This document shows positions 1-6,077 of a stretch of DNA of 18,699 nt, piece by piece (position 1 is the first letter of the stretch; the number at the start of each line of letters is the position of its first letter). The stretch is from JBCBSP01 sp964550935. GTDB lineage: Bacteria > Pseudomonadota > Alphaproteobacteria > Caulobacterales > Maricaulaceae. The notes under the pieces are model-generated. The model was not told the DNA's origin, did not search any database, and worked only from the letters and a program-made list of their open reading frames with translations. The DNA lies in NCBI GenBank assembly GCA_964550935.1, contig CAZKBB010000056.1:1-18699 (forward strand), read 5' to 3'. The position numbers and the translations under genes are program-made.

Positions 1-837
1 AAGCCGTCGATCTTGACCGGATTCCGCCGAGCCCTTGCCCACGTCGCCATAGCCGCACACGACCGCGGTCTTGCCCGCCATCATCACGTCCGTGCCGCGG
101 CGGATCGCGTCCACAAGGCTTTCACGGCAGCCGTAGCGATTGTCGAACTTCGACTTCGTGACCGAGTCGTTGACGTTGATCGCCGGGAAGGCGAGCTCGC
201 CGCGCTTGGCCATCTGATACAGGCGCATGACGCCGGTGGTGGTCTCTTCAGAGACGCCCTTGATCGCGCCCTTGGCCTTGGCGAACCAGCCCGGGCTCTC
301 CTCGATGCGCTTGCGGATCGCCTGGAAGAGGTACTTTTCTTCTTCCGACGTCGGCTCGCCCAGCACGCTGGGATCCTTCTCGGCGCGCTCTCCGAGCTGG
401 AGATACATCGTGGCGTCGCCGCCATCGTCCAGGATCATGTTGGCCGTCTCGCCGTTCGGCCAGTGGAAAATCGCGTCGCAATACTCCCAGTATTCCTGAA
501 GCGTCTCGCCCTTGTAGGCGAAGACCGGGATCTTGCGCTCCGCGATGGCCGCGGCGGCGTGGTCCTGGGTGGAGAAGATGTTGCACGAGGCCCAGCGCAC
601 TTCCGCGCCGAGCTCGACCAGGGTCTCGATGAGGACCGCGGTCTGGATGGTCATGTGGAGCGAGCCTGCGATGCGCGCGCCTTCCAGGGGCTTCTGGCCC
701 TTGTACTCTTCGCGCAGCGCCATCAGGCCCGGCATCTCGATCTCGGCCATCTCGATCTCGATCCGGCCCCACTTGGCCAGGGAAATATCTTTTACATAGA
801 GGTCTTCGCGCGCGGCTGCGGCGTTAAGAAGCGTCAT
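1..837 (-). CDS. ahcY: S-adenosylhomocysteinase (adenosylhomocysteine hydrolase), N-terminal part, cut by window edge
   Basis: The enzyme reversibly hydrolyses S-adenosylhomocysteine to adenosine and homocysteine in the cytosol, with bound NAD, and so relieves product inhibition of methyltransferases. The first 279 codons are present; the family is usually about 430-470 residues. The start MTLLNAAAAREDLYVKDISL leads into conserved segments: WGRIEIEMAEIEMPGLMALR near residue 22, GSLHMTIQTAVLIETL near 58, SCNIFSTQDHAAAA near 84, VNDSVTKSKFDNRYGCRESL near 220, and the NAD-binding GYGDVGKGSA at 262-271. An ATG at 844 is closed by an in-frame stop, so 837 is the start. From about residue 274 the sequence (GQDRRL) no longer looks like the family, which normally has a conserved LRxxGARV-type strand here; this may be an assembly-edge artefact. 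The gene probably has its own promoter at 904-932. Identity is very secure. Confidence 0.96.
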   Translation of the reverse strand, partial: MTLLNAAAAREDLYVKDISLAKWGRIEIEMAEIEMPGLMALREEYKGQKPLEGARIAGSLHMTIQTAVLIETLVELGAEVRWASCNIFSTQDHAAAAIAERKIPVFAYKGETLQEYWEYCDAIFHWPNGETANMILDDGGDATMYLQLGERAEKDPSVLGEPTSEEEKYLFQAIRKRIEESPGWFAKAKGAIKGVSEETTTGVMRLYQMAKRGELAFPAINVNDSVTKSKFDNRYGCRESLVDAIRRGTDVMMAGKTAVVCGYGDVGKGSAESGQDRRL

Positions 838-903
838 GTATCATGCCTTGTCTGCTGACGATCGGGGCGGAAGCTAGGGCTCCGCCGGCTAGGGACGAGC
901 CGG

Positions 904-932
904 TGTATAACGCCCGGCCCGTCTCGGGGCAA
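904..932 (-). promoter_or_regulatory. putative sigma70-type promoter of ahcY
   Basis: On the minus strand a TTGCCC -35 box (927-932) is followed after exactly 17 bases by a TATACA -10 box (904-909). This would put the transcript start near 897 and give a leader of about 60 bases before the ahcY ATG at 837. I see no SAH riboswitch in that leader. The call is by eye only. Confidence 0.5.
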
Positions 933-1038
933 ACCGAGGCCCTTCAAGATTTGACGCAGCGCAGCAACGCGGGGCCATGCGCGGCTGATCGGACCGCCGG
1001 ACAGGCCCTTGAAAGCGCTTGCGAATACGAAGGTGCTT

Positions 1039-1054
1039 AAATCGGCCCCGATTT
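1039..1054. repeat. perfect inverted repeat, possible operator
   Basis: AAATCGG (1039-1045) and CCGATTT (1048-1054) are perfect inverse complements separated by CC. The repeat lies two bases upstream of a TATACA -10-like hexamer at 1057-1062, a position where a regulator could act on the plus-strand membrane protein gene. It is too short and lacks a downstream T-run for a terminator. The regulator is unknown. Confidence 0.4.
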
Positions 1055-1176
1055 TGTATACACTGTCTTAACGGAGCCGCCGGGTGCCCCGTCGGGGGAC
1101 GGTCGGGCGAGGCGGCGCTGAAACCGCGCGGGAACGGCGAAGGGGGCCGGCGCCGCGCGGCCTGAGGGGAACGCGA

Positions 1177-2739
1177 ATGGCCAACCTGCCCACCGCTCAC
1201 GCCAGCCAGAGCTTCGGCGCGCGCCAGATCGACTTCTACGCCGCGCCCGGTCTTGTCGTGGGATCGGACCCGCGGGCGCGTCCTGACGAGCGGCGCATCC
1301 AGGATAATGACGGGGCGCGCCACACCGTGCGGCTCGCCGACAAGCGCTTCCGTCTGGAGCCCGGGGATGCGGCCAGCGTGGTGCGCCTGCAGCCCGGTCC
1401 GTCGCGGCGGTCGCGCGCGGTCGCGGTGGTCAACTATGAGACAACGTCATGGGCGCGCACCCATTCGGCCTCGACCGGGCTTCTGGCCCAGGCCGGCGTG
1501 TCGCGCGCGGCGAACTGGCTCGCGGCGGTCGCGGCGCTGGTCATGGCGGCGCTGGTCGCGGCCTATCCGGCGCTGCGCGGCGTCTTCGCCGAGCTGGCTC
1601 CGGGCCTCGCCGGCGCGCTGCCCGCGTTCGACGTGTTCGCCGTGATCGGCGCCCAGCTCGGCGCCTGGCGTCTGGCCGACAGCCTTGGCGGACTGCCCGC
1701 CGCGATCGAGGCCGCCTCCCCGGCTCTTGAGGGTCTGGGCGCGCTCGTCGCGTTCGCCGGACTTGTCGCCGGCGGCGCGATACTGACCTTTGCGGCGCGC
1801 TCCTGGCGCCTGGTTTGGGTCCCGACGCTGATCGTCGGCGCCGCGATCGGCGCCTACGGGATCGCCGGCGCGGCGAGCGCGCTGACGCCCTTCCTCATCG
1901 CGATCGGGGGCGTGTTCACACTGTTCGCGCTCGGCGGGATCATCAACCGTTCCCGGGACGCGGCCCGGCTCGACCGCCGGATCGAGCAGCTCGCCGATCA
2001 CGCCATGCGCCATCCCCCTGAGGAATACGTCTCCAGCGTGGCCGTGCGCGAGGCCCAAGCCGCCGCCGTGACGGCGCAGGAGGGGGACATCGTGCCGCCG
2101 CTGCCCGATGACGAGGCCCGAGACGAGGCCCGAGACGAGGCCTTGGGCGAAGCGCGGGGCCAACCGCGGGGCGAAGACGGCTCGCAACCGGCTGACGCGG
2201 CCGAAGCGCGCGCCGAAGACGCCCGCGACATCGCCCTTCCCCCGCCCCCGCCCATGCCGGCGGCCTCGGGCTTTCGCGATCCGAACGCGGCCGAGCGCGA
2301 GGAGGCCCCGTCGGGAGACAGCCAGGGCGGCGAGGCTGAGCACAGGGCCCAAGCAGACCAGCCCGACGAGGCGGGCGACGCCGGGCGCCATCAGGGCGCA
2401 GCCGAGGGCGAGGCGCGCGCGGACGAACCAAGCCAGAATGATCCGGGCGAGACCAAACCGGGCGATGCGGTCCGCTCAGACGCGCCGGCGCGCTCCGACA
2501 ACGCCGGGTCCGGCCCGATCACCTCCGCCGCGCCGGCCGGGGCGAGCGCGGCGAAGCCGGGCGCTCCGGCGACCGGCTCGGCGGCCGCCGATCTCGACGG
2601 TCCGGCCTTCGGCGCGCCGCCGGCCTGGCCCGCGACGCCGCTTCCCGACAATGTCGTGCCGATCTTCGCCGCCCCGCCGCCAGCGCCCCCGGCGCCGAAA
2701 TCCAGCGGCGAGGACGACGAGGACACGCCGCGCGGCTAG
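1177..2739 (+). CDS. unrecognised membrane protein with long acidic, disordered C-terminal tail
   Basis: I do not recognise the family. The 520-residue product has a polar N-terminal region (about 1-110), a first hydrophobic segment near 114-134, and a hydrophobic block near 186-255 that could form about three more membrane spans. An arginine-rich stretch (NRSRDAARLDRRIEQLADHA) follows, then about 250 residues of Ala/Pro/Asp/Glu-rich low complexity, probably disordered and cytoplasmic. A 12-base tandem repeat at 2110-2142 encodes DEAR units inside the tail. The ATG at 1177 is chosen over a GTG at 1084 because GAGGGGA (1164-1170) is well spaced before it and the extra N-terminus is low-complexity Arg/Gly. 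It sits between ptsH and ahcY, convergent with the former and divergent from the latter. Function unknown; the gene itself is well supported by its long open frame and codon pattern. Confidence 0.8.
   Translation: MANLPTAHASQSFGARQIDFYAAPGLVVGSDPRARPDERRIQDNDGARHTVRLADKRFRLEPGDAASVVRLQPGPSRRSRAVAVVNYETTSWARTHSASTGLLAQAGVSRAANWLAAVAALVMAALVAAYPALRGVFAELAPGLAGALPAFDVFAVIGAQLGAWRLADSLGGLPAAIEAASPALEGLGALVAFAGLVAGGAILTFAARSWRLVWVPTLIVGAAIGAYGIAGAASALTPFLIAIGGVFTLFALGGIINRSRDAARLDRRIEQLADHAMRHPPEEYVSSVAVREAQAAAVTAQEGDIVPPLPDDEARDEARDEALGEARGQPRGEDGSQPADAAEARAEDARDIALPPPPPMPAASGFRDPNAAEREEAPSGDSQGGEAEHRAQADQPDEAGDAGRHQGAAEGEARADEPSQNDPGETKPGDAVRSDAPARSDNAGSGPITSAAPAGASAAKPGAPATGSAAADLDGPAFGAPPAWPATPLPDNVVPIFAAPPPAPPAPKSSGEDDEDTPRG
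2110..2142 (+). repeat. 12-base tandem repeat, about 2.75 copies, inside a coding region
   Basis: The unit GACGAGGCCCGA occurs at 2110-2121 and 2122-2133, with a third partial copy at 2134-2142. In frame it encodes repeated Asp-Glu-Ala-Arg within the disordered tail of the membrane protein. It is an in-frame multiple of three, so copy-number change would alter tail length without a frameshift. Confidence 0.75.
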
Positions 2740-2767
2740 ACCCGTTACGGGGCGCGGGACGCGGCGT
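2725..2767. terminator. weak inverted repeat between convergent genes, possible terminator
   Basis: ACGCCGCG (2725-2732) and CGCGGCGT (2760-2767) are perfect inverse complements spanning the 27-base gap between the stop codons of the membrane protein gene and ptsH. A small CCCGT/ACGGG hairpin lies inside. There is no T-run on either strand, so it is at best a weak or Rho-assisted stop. Confidence 0.25.
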
Positions 2768-3039
2768 CAGTCGGTTTCCTCGAAGCCGCACTCGATGAGC
2801 GCGCAGATCGCCTCGATGGCGGCCTCGGCCTCGGGCCCCTCAGCGGCGATCGTGACCTCGCTGCCCGGTCCGGCCGCCAGCATCAGCAAATCCATGATGG
2901 ACGCCGCCGAGACGGTCTCGCCCTCGCGCGACACGCTGACGGAGGCGTCGAAGCCGCGTGCGGCGGCGGCGAGCTTGGCCGAGGCGCGCGCATGAAGCCC
3001 GCGCCGATTGCACACCGTGCACGTGCGCGAAGCGCTCAC
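2767..3039 (-). CDS. ptsH: HPr family phosphocarrier protein
   Basis: HPr accepts phosphate from enzyme I and passes it to EIIA proteins in the cytosol; in alphaproteobacteria without sugar permeases it belongs to a regulatory phosphorelay. The 90-residue length fits the family. The active-site segment RRGLHARASAKL carries the phospho-histidine at residue 16, and SIMDLLMLAAGPGSEV carries the serine (47) that matches the regulatory Ser46 of HPr. Translation starts at a GTG whose first bases overlap the TGA of the upstream EIIA gene (4-base GTGA overlap), so the two are probably translationally coupled. Both phosphorylation sites are kept although no hprK lies in the cluster. Identity is secure. 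Confidence 0.93.
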   Translation of the reverse strand: MSASRTCTVCNRRGLHARASAKLAAAARGFDASVSVSREGETVSAASIMDLLMLAAGPGSEVTIAAEGPEAEAAIEAICALIECGFEETD

Positions 3040-3440
3040 GCAGCGCCGTCCAGGATTTTCGAGGCCACCGCGATATAGCGCTTGCCCGCCTCGCAGGCGC
3101 GCTCGGCGAGCGCATCGAGCTCGGTGTCCTCGCGGCCTTCGGCGAGCTTGATCATCATCGGCAGATTGGCGCCGGCGATCACCTCCACCTTGCCCTTCTC
3201 CAAAAGCGAGATGGACAGGTTCGAAGGCGTGCCGCCGAACATGTCGGTGAGGATCACCACACCATCGCCGGCCTCCGCGCCCTCGACCGCCTCGCGGATG
3301 TCTTCGCGGCGCTTGTCCATGTCGTCATCCGGGCCGATCGAGATCGCCGCGCACGCCTCGAGCGGACCGACCACATGTTCTGCGGCCGCGACAAGCTCGT
3401 CAGCGAGGCGTCCATGGGTGACGACGACGATACCGATCAT
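3036..3440 (-). CDS. PTS system mannose-type EIIA component (regulatory)
   Basis: This is a soluble EIIA-Man domain protein that takes phosphate from HPr. No EIIB/EIIC membrane partner is encoded nearby, as is usual for the regulatory alphaproteobacterial PTS. The 134-residue protein starts MIGIVVVTHGRLADEL, where His9 is the expected phosphorylation site, and contains the family hallmark DMFGGTPSNLS near residue 66. The gene ends in a 4-base overlap with ptsH. It follows chvG after 136 bases with no good Shine-Dalgarno immediately before the ATG, so it may be read from the chvI-chvG transcript or from a promoter I cannot place. Confidence 0.92.
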   Translation of the reverse strand: MIGIVVVTHGRLADELVAAAEHVVGPLEACAAISIGPDDDMDKRREDIREAVEGAEAGDGVVILTDMFGGTPSNLSISLLEKGKVEVIAGANLPMMIKLAEGREDTELDALAERACEAGKRYIAVASKILDGAA

Positions 3441-3576
3441 GTCAGGCGGCGAGACCTCTCAAGGGGTGCGTGAAACAACACCGTCATCTAATCGCGCCTC
3501 GCGCGCGGCGGGAAGCCCTCAGCCGCTGTTGCAGCCGCGATATCGCAGTGCGGCGTCGCGTGCGCGCATCAGGCGG
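3441..3576. other. 136-base gap where hprK is usually found; no gene recognised
   Basis: In many alphaproteobacteria a short HPr kinase/phosphorylase gene of roughly 140-150 codons lies between chvG and the EIIA gene. Only 136 bases separate them here. No P-loop (GxxGxGKS-like) coding is visible. The only minus-strand ORF is a 16-codon one starting with the ATG at 3569, seven bases after the chvG stop. It has no resemblance I can see to HprK. See the finding on this locus. Confidence 0.6.
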
Positions 3577-5241
3577 TCACCGCTGCGCGTCCCCGCGCCC
3601 GGCCGCAGGCAGGCTGACGGTGAAGCGTGCGCCCTCGACCGCGCCGTCCTCGCCCGTGCGGTTCTCGGCGAAGACATGGCCGCCATGGGCGGCGACGATC
3701 TGGCGCGCGATGGCCAGGCCCAGGCCTGAATGGGCGCCGAAGGCCGCCCCGTCGGGCCGGCGCGTGTAGAAGCGATCGAAAATGGACTCCAGATTGTCCG
3801 CCGGCACGCCCGGGCCCTCGTCGTCCACGGTCACGATCAAGACGCTGCGCCCGCCGGCATGGCTGCGCCGCACGCGCACGCGCACCGCGCCGTCCGGCGG
3901 CGAGAAGGTCAGCGCGTTATCCAGAAGATTGGTGAAGACCCGGCCCAGAGGCCCCTCGCGCGCGGCCACGAACGGCTCTTTCGGTTCGACCTCGATCTCG
4001 ATGGCGGCGGCGCCCTCGCGCCCGGCGTAGACGCTCGACACCTCGCGCAGGAGCCGGCCGAGATCAACCGGGGCGAGGGTCTCGCGCGCCAGCTCGGCGT
4101 CCAGCCTTGACGCGTTGGAGATGTCGGTCACGAGCCGGTCGAGCCGCTTCACGTCGTGCTGGATCACGCCGATCAGCTTGTCCCGGCGCTCGGCGTCCTT
4201 CGCCTTGGGCAGAACCTCCGCGGCCGAGCGGATCGAGGTCAGCGGGTTCTTGATTTCGTGGGCGACGTCGGCGGCGAAACTCTCGATCGCGTCGAGCCGG
4301 TCATAGAGCGCCTCGGTCATGGCCGCGAAGGCGTTTCCAAGCGCGCCGATCTCGTCGCGCCGCCCGCGCATGTCCGGCAGCGGGACGCGCCGGCCGCCGG
4401 CCAGACGCACCGCGCGCGCCGCATCGGCCAGCCGGCGCACCGGGGCGGCGATATAGGCGGTCAGCCCCGCCGCGCTCAACAGCGAGACCAGCGCGGCGAA
4501 CACCACGTAAGGAATGATGGCGCGGCGCTCAGCCGCCACCAGCGCGTCGAGATCGTAGGACTCGAATGTAATCGCCCCGACCACGGCCTGCACCCGCTGC
4601 ACCGGCAGGGTGGCGGAGACCACGCGCTGACCGTCCGGCCCGCGTCGCACGCCTGTGACGATGCGCGTTTCGTCGATCGCCGTGCGGACCTCTTCAAGCA
4701 GGGTGCGATCGAGCGCCTCGCGCTCGGTTTCAGACAGAGCGATGCGCCGCCACAGGCCCGCAACCCAGTCAGACGGATCAGCCTGCTCGGCCTCACGCGC
4801 CGCGTCTCCCGCCGGGGGCAGCTGGCTGACCCCGACGCGCCCGGCCTGAAGCCGGCTGTCGGCGACCAGCCGTCCCGCCTTGTCGTGGATCAGAGCGCGC
4901 GCCTCGGGCGGCACGAAGATGCTTGAGAGCGTGTCACGCGCCAGGGCGGGATCGAGCGAGGGCGCAGGGTCGCCCTCGGTGGCGACCTGGACCACCACGT
5001 TGCGCACGAGCCCGCCCTGGGCGGTGAGGCTGTCGATCTTGGCCTGCACCAGCCCGCGCTGGTTCTCGGTGATGGCGAACATGCCGAACACGAGCACCGC
5101 CAGCGCGACCAGATTCACGGTGATGATCACAAGCGCCAGGCGCGAGATCAAAAGCGGCCTCAGACGCGACACCGCGCCCGCCGTCAGCCGTCGCGCCGCA
5201 GAGACGCGATCAGCTTTCCTTGTACCGGTATCCGACGCCAT
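3577..5241 (-). CDS. chvG: membrane sensor histidine kinase ChvG/ExoS type
   Basis: This is the inner-membrane sensor of the ChvG-ChvI system, which in rhizobia and Caulobacter responds to acid and cell-envelope stress and phosphorylates ChvI. The 554-residue protein has a first membrane span near 33-57 and a periplasmic sensor domain to about 240. A second span lies near 242-266 (AIIPYVVFAALVSLLSAAGL), followed by a HAMP linker. The H-box FAADVAHEIKNPLTSIRSA carries phospho-His328, and the ATPase shows N-box NLLDNALTFSP near 438, G1 DDEGPGVP near 473, F-box FDRFYTRR near 488 and G2 SGLGLAIA near 505. The ATG at 5241 overlaps the end of chvI by 32 bases; no alternative start lies close downstream. 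It is co-transcribed with chvI. Identity is very secure from motifs plus neighbours. Confidence 0.95.
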   Translation of the reverse strand: MASDTGTRKADRVSAARRLTAGAVSRLRPLLISRLALVIITVNLVALAVLVFGMFAITENQRGLVQAKIDSLTAQGGLVRNVVVQVATEGDPAPSLDPALARDTLSSIFVPPEARALIHDKAGRLVADSRLQAGRVGVSQLPPAGDAAREAEQADPSDWVAGLWRRIALSETEREALDRTLLEEVRTAIDETRIVTGVRRGPDGQRVVSATLPVQRVQAVVGAITFESYDLDALVAAERRAIIPYVVFAALVSLLSAAGLTAYIAAPVRRLADAARAVRLAGGRRVPLPDMRGRRDEIGALGNAFAAMTEALYDRLDAIESFAADVAHEIKNPLTSIRSAAEVLPKAKDAERRDKLIGVIQHDVKRLDRLVTDISNASRLDAELARETLAPVDLGRLLREVSSVYAGREGAAAIEIEVEPKEPFVAAREGPLGRVFTNLLDNALTFSPPDGAVRVRVRRSHAGGRSVLIVTVDDEGPGVPADNLESIFDRFYTRRPDGAAFGAHSGLGLAIARQIVAAHGGHVFAENRTGEDGAVEGARFTVSLPAAGRGDAQR

Positions 5242-5908
5242 ACAGGGTCTCTATCCCGTCGAAGGCGTTGTCGACCTGGCGGAATTTCTTGCGAATGCGC
5301 TTGATGTGGCTGTCGATCGTGCGGTCGTCGACATAGACCTGATCGTCATAGGCCGCGTCCATCAGATTGTCGCGGCTCTTCACATAGCCCGGGCGCTGGG
5401 CCAGCGACTGCAGGATCAGGAACTCGGTCACGGTCAGGCGCACCGGATGGCCGTTCCAGCTGCACGCATGCCGGTTCGGATCGAGCGTGAGCTTGCCGCG
5501 CACGATCGGCTTTTGATCGCCCTCGCCGGTCTCGGCCGGGGCGAGGGCCTGGGCCCGGCGCAGCACCGCCTTGATTCGCTTGGCGAGCAGCTGATGGGAG
5601 AAGGGCTTCTTGATGTAGTCGTCCGCGCCGAGATCCAGCCCCAGCGCCTCGTCGAAATCGTCGTCCTTCGAGGTCAGAAAGATCACCGGCACGTTGGAGG
5701 TCTGGCGCACGCGGCGCAGAAGCTCGTGACCGTCCATGCGCGGCATCTTGATGTCGAACACGGCCAGATCGGGCGGGCTCTCGGTCAGGGCGGCCAGCGC
5801 CGCAGCCCCGTCGGTGAAGGTGCGCACGGCGTAGCCTTCGCCCTCCAGAAAGATGGAGACCGAGGTGAGGATGTTTTCGTCATCGTCGACGAGGGCGATG
5901 GTCGTCAT
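5210..5908 (-). CDS. chvI: response regulator ChvI (OmpR/PhoB family)
   Basis: A cytosolic transcription factor activated by ChvG phosphorylation. The receiver domain (about 1-120) shows the acidic pocket VDDD at 7-10, phospho-acceptor Asp52 in FDIKMPRMDG, the switch Thr in FLTSKDDD and the conserved Lys in DYIKKPFS. A winged-helix DNA-binding domain follows from about 135, with LTVTEFLILQSLAQRPGYV and a C-terminal hairpin ending GVGYRYKES. The 232-residue length is typical. I chose the ATG at 5908 (MTTIALVDDD) because ChvI proteins begin at this point; a TTG at 5920 would add four residues. The -10-like TATAAG at 5938-5943 would give a short leader. Its 3' end overlaps chvG. Confidence 0.95.
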   Translation of the reverse strand: MTTIALVDDDENILTSVSIFLEGEGYAVRTFTDGAAALAALTESPPDLAVFDIKMPRMDGHELLRRVRQTSNVPVIFLTSKDDDFDEALGLDLGADDYIKKPFSHQLLAKRIKAVLRRAQALAPAETGEGDQKPIVRGKLTLDPNRHACSWNGHPVRLTVTEFLILQSLAQRPGYVKSRDNLMDAAYDDQVYVDDRTIDSHIKRIRKKFRQVDNAFDGIETLYGVGYRYKES

Positions 5909-5937
5909 GGTGTCGTCCAAACGGCGGTTTGCGCGAC

Positions 5938-5943
5938 CTTATA
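5938..5943 (-). promoter_or_regulatory. possible -10 box of the chvI-chvG transcript
   Basis: TATAAG on the minus strand lies 29 bases before the chvI ATG, in otherwise GC-rich sequence. The nearest TTGCCA is only 14 bases upstream of it, too close for an ordinary sigma70 -35 box, so the promoter may depend on an activator (ChvI often activates its own transcription) or the call may be wrong. Confidence 0.3.
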
Positions 5944-6077
5944 AGCCCTGAGGCCTGTGGCAAGCGCCGCGCGTGCGCGCCGGCGCCCGAGCGGCGCAGG
6001 CGAAAGCTGAATTATGGTTACCGCCGGTTAAGCCTGTAAGGGGATGCTCAGCCCTTCAAACGAGGGGGTTCGCCATT

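Larger units (their letters stand above)
838..1176. other. 339-base divergent intergenic region between ahcY and the membrane protein gene
   Basis: The stretch separates two divergent genes. It holds the ahcY promoter candidate (904-932), a perfect 7-bp inverted repeat with a 2-base spacer (1039-1054), and a TATACA hexamer at 1057-1062 that could be the -10 box of the plus-strand gene; no good -35 box lies in front of it. Bases 1084-1176 are open in the frame of the downstream gene from a GTG at 1084, but that arginine/glycine-rich extension looks non-coding. I see no other gene here. Confidence 0.5.

Noticed and set aside
838..1030. SAH riboswitch in the ahcY leader
   Set aside because: The minus strand has a CTCGG/CCGAG hairpin and a GCGCTGCG word, but I could not find the other conserved blocks of the SAH riboswitch in order, and a promoter candidate lies downstream of the hairpin.
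1447..2391. 314-residue minus-strand open frame opposite the membrane protein gene
   Set aside because: The plus frame has hydrophobic spans, a ribosome binding site and a codon pattern typical of the window; the minus frame is Arg/Gly-rich shadow.
3519..3569. 16-codon ORF just after chvG as an hprK remnant
   Set aside because: Its translation (MRARDAALRYRGCNSG) shows no similarity I can see to HprK and it is short enough to be chance.
4156..5944. 256- and 354-residue plus-strand open frames opposite chvG and chvI
   Set aside because: Both are antisense to genes with full sets of two-component motifs.
6018..6031. CtrA-like TTAC-N6-TTAA in front of the 585-residue protein gene
   Set aside because: The spacing is one base short of TTAA-N7-TTAA and the first half-site is imperfect; not enough to claim cell-cycle control.
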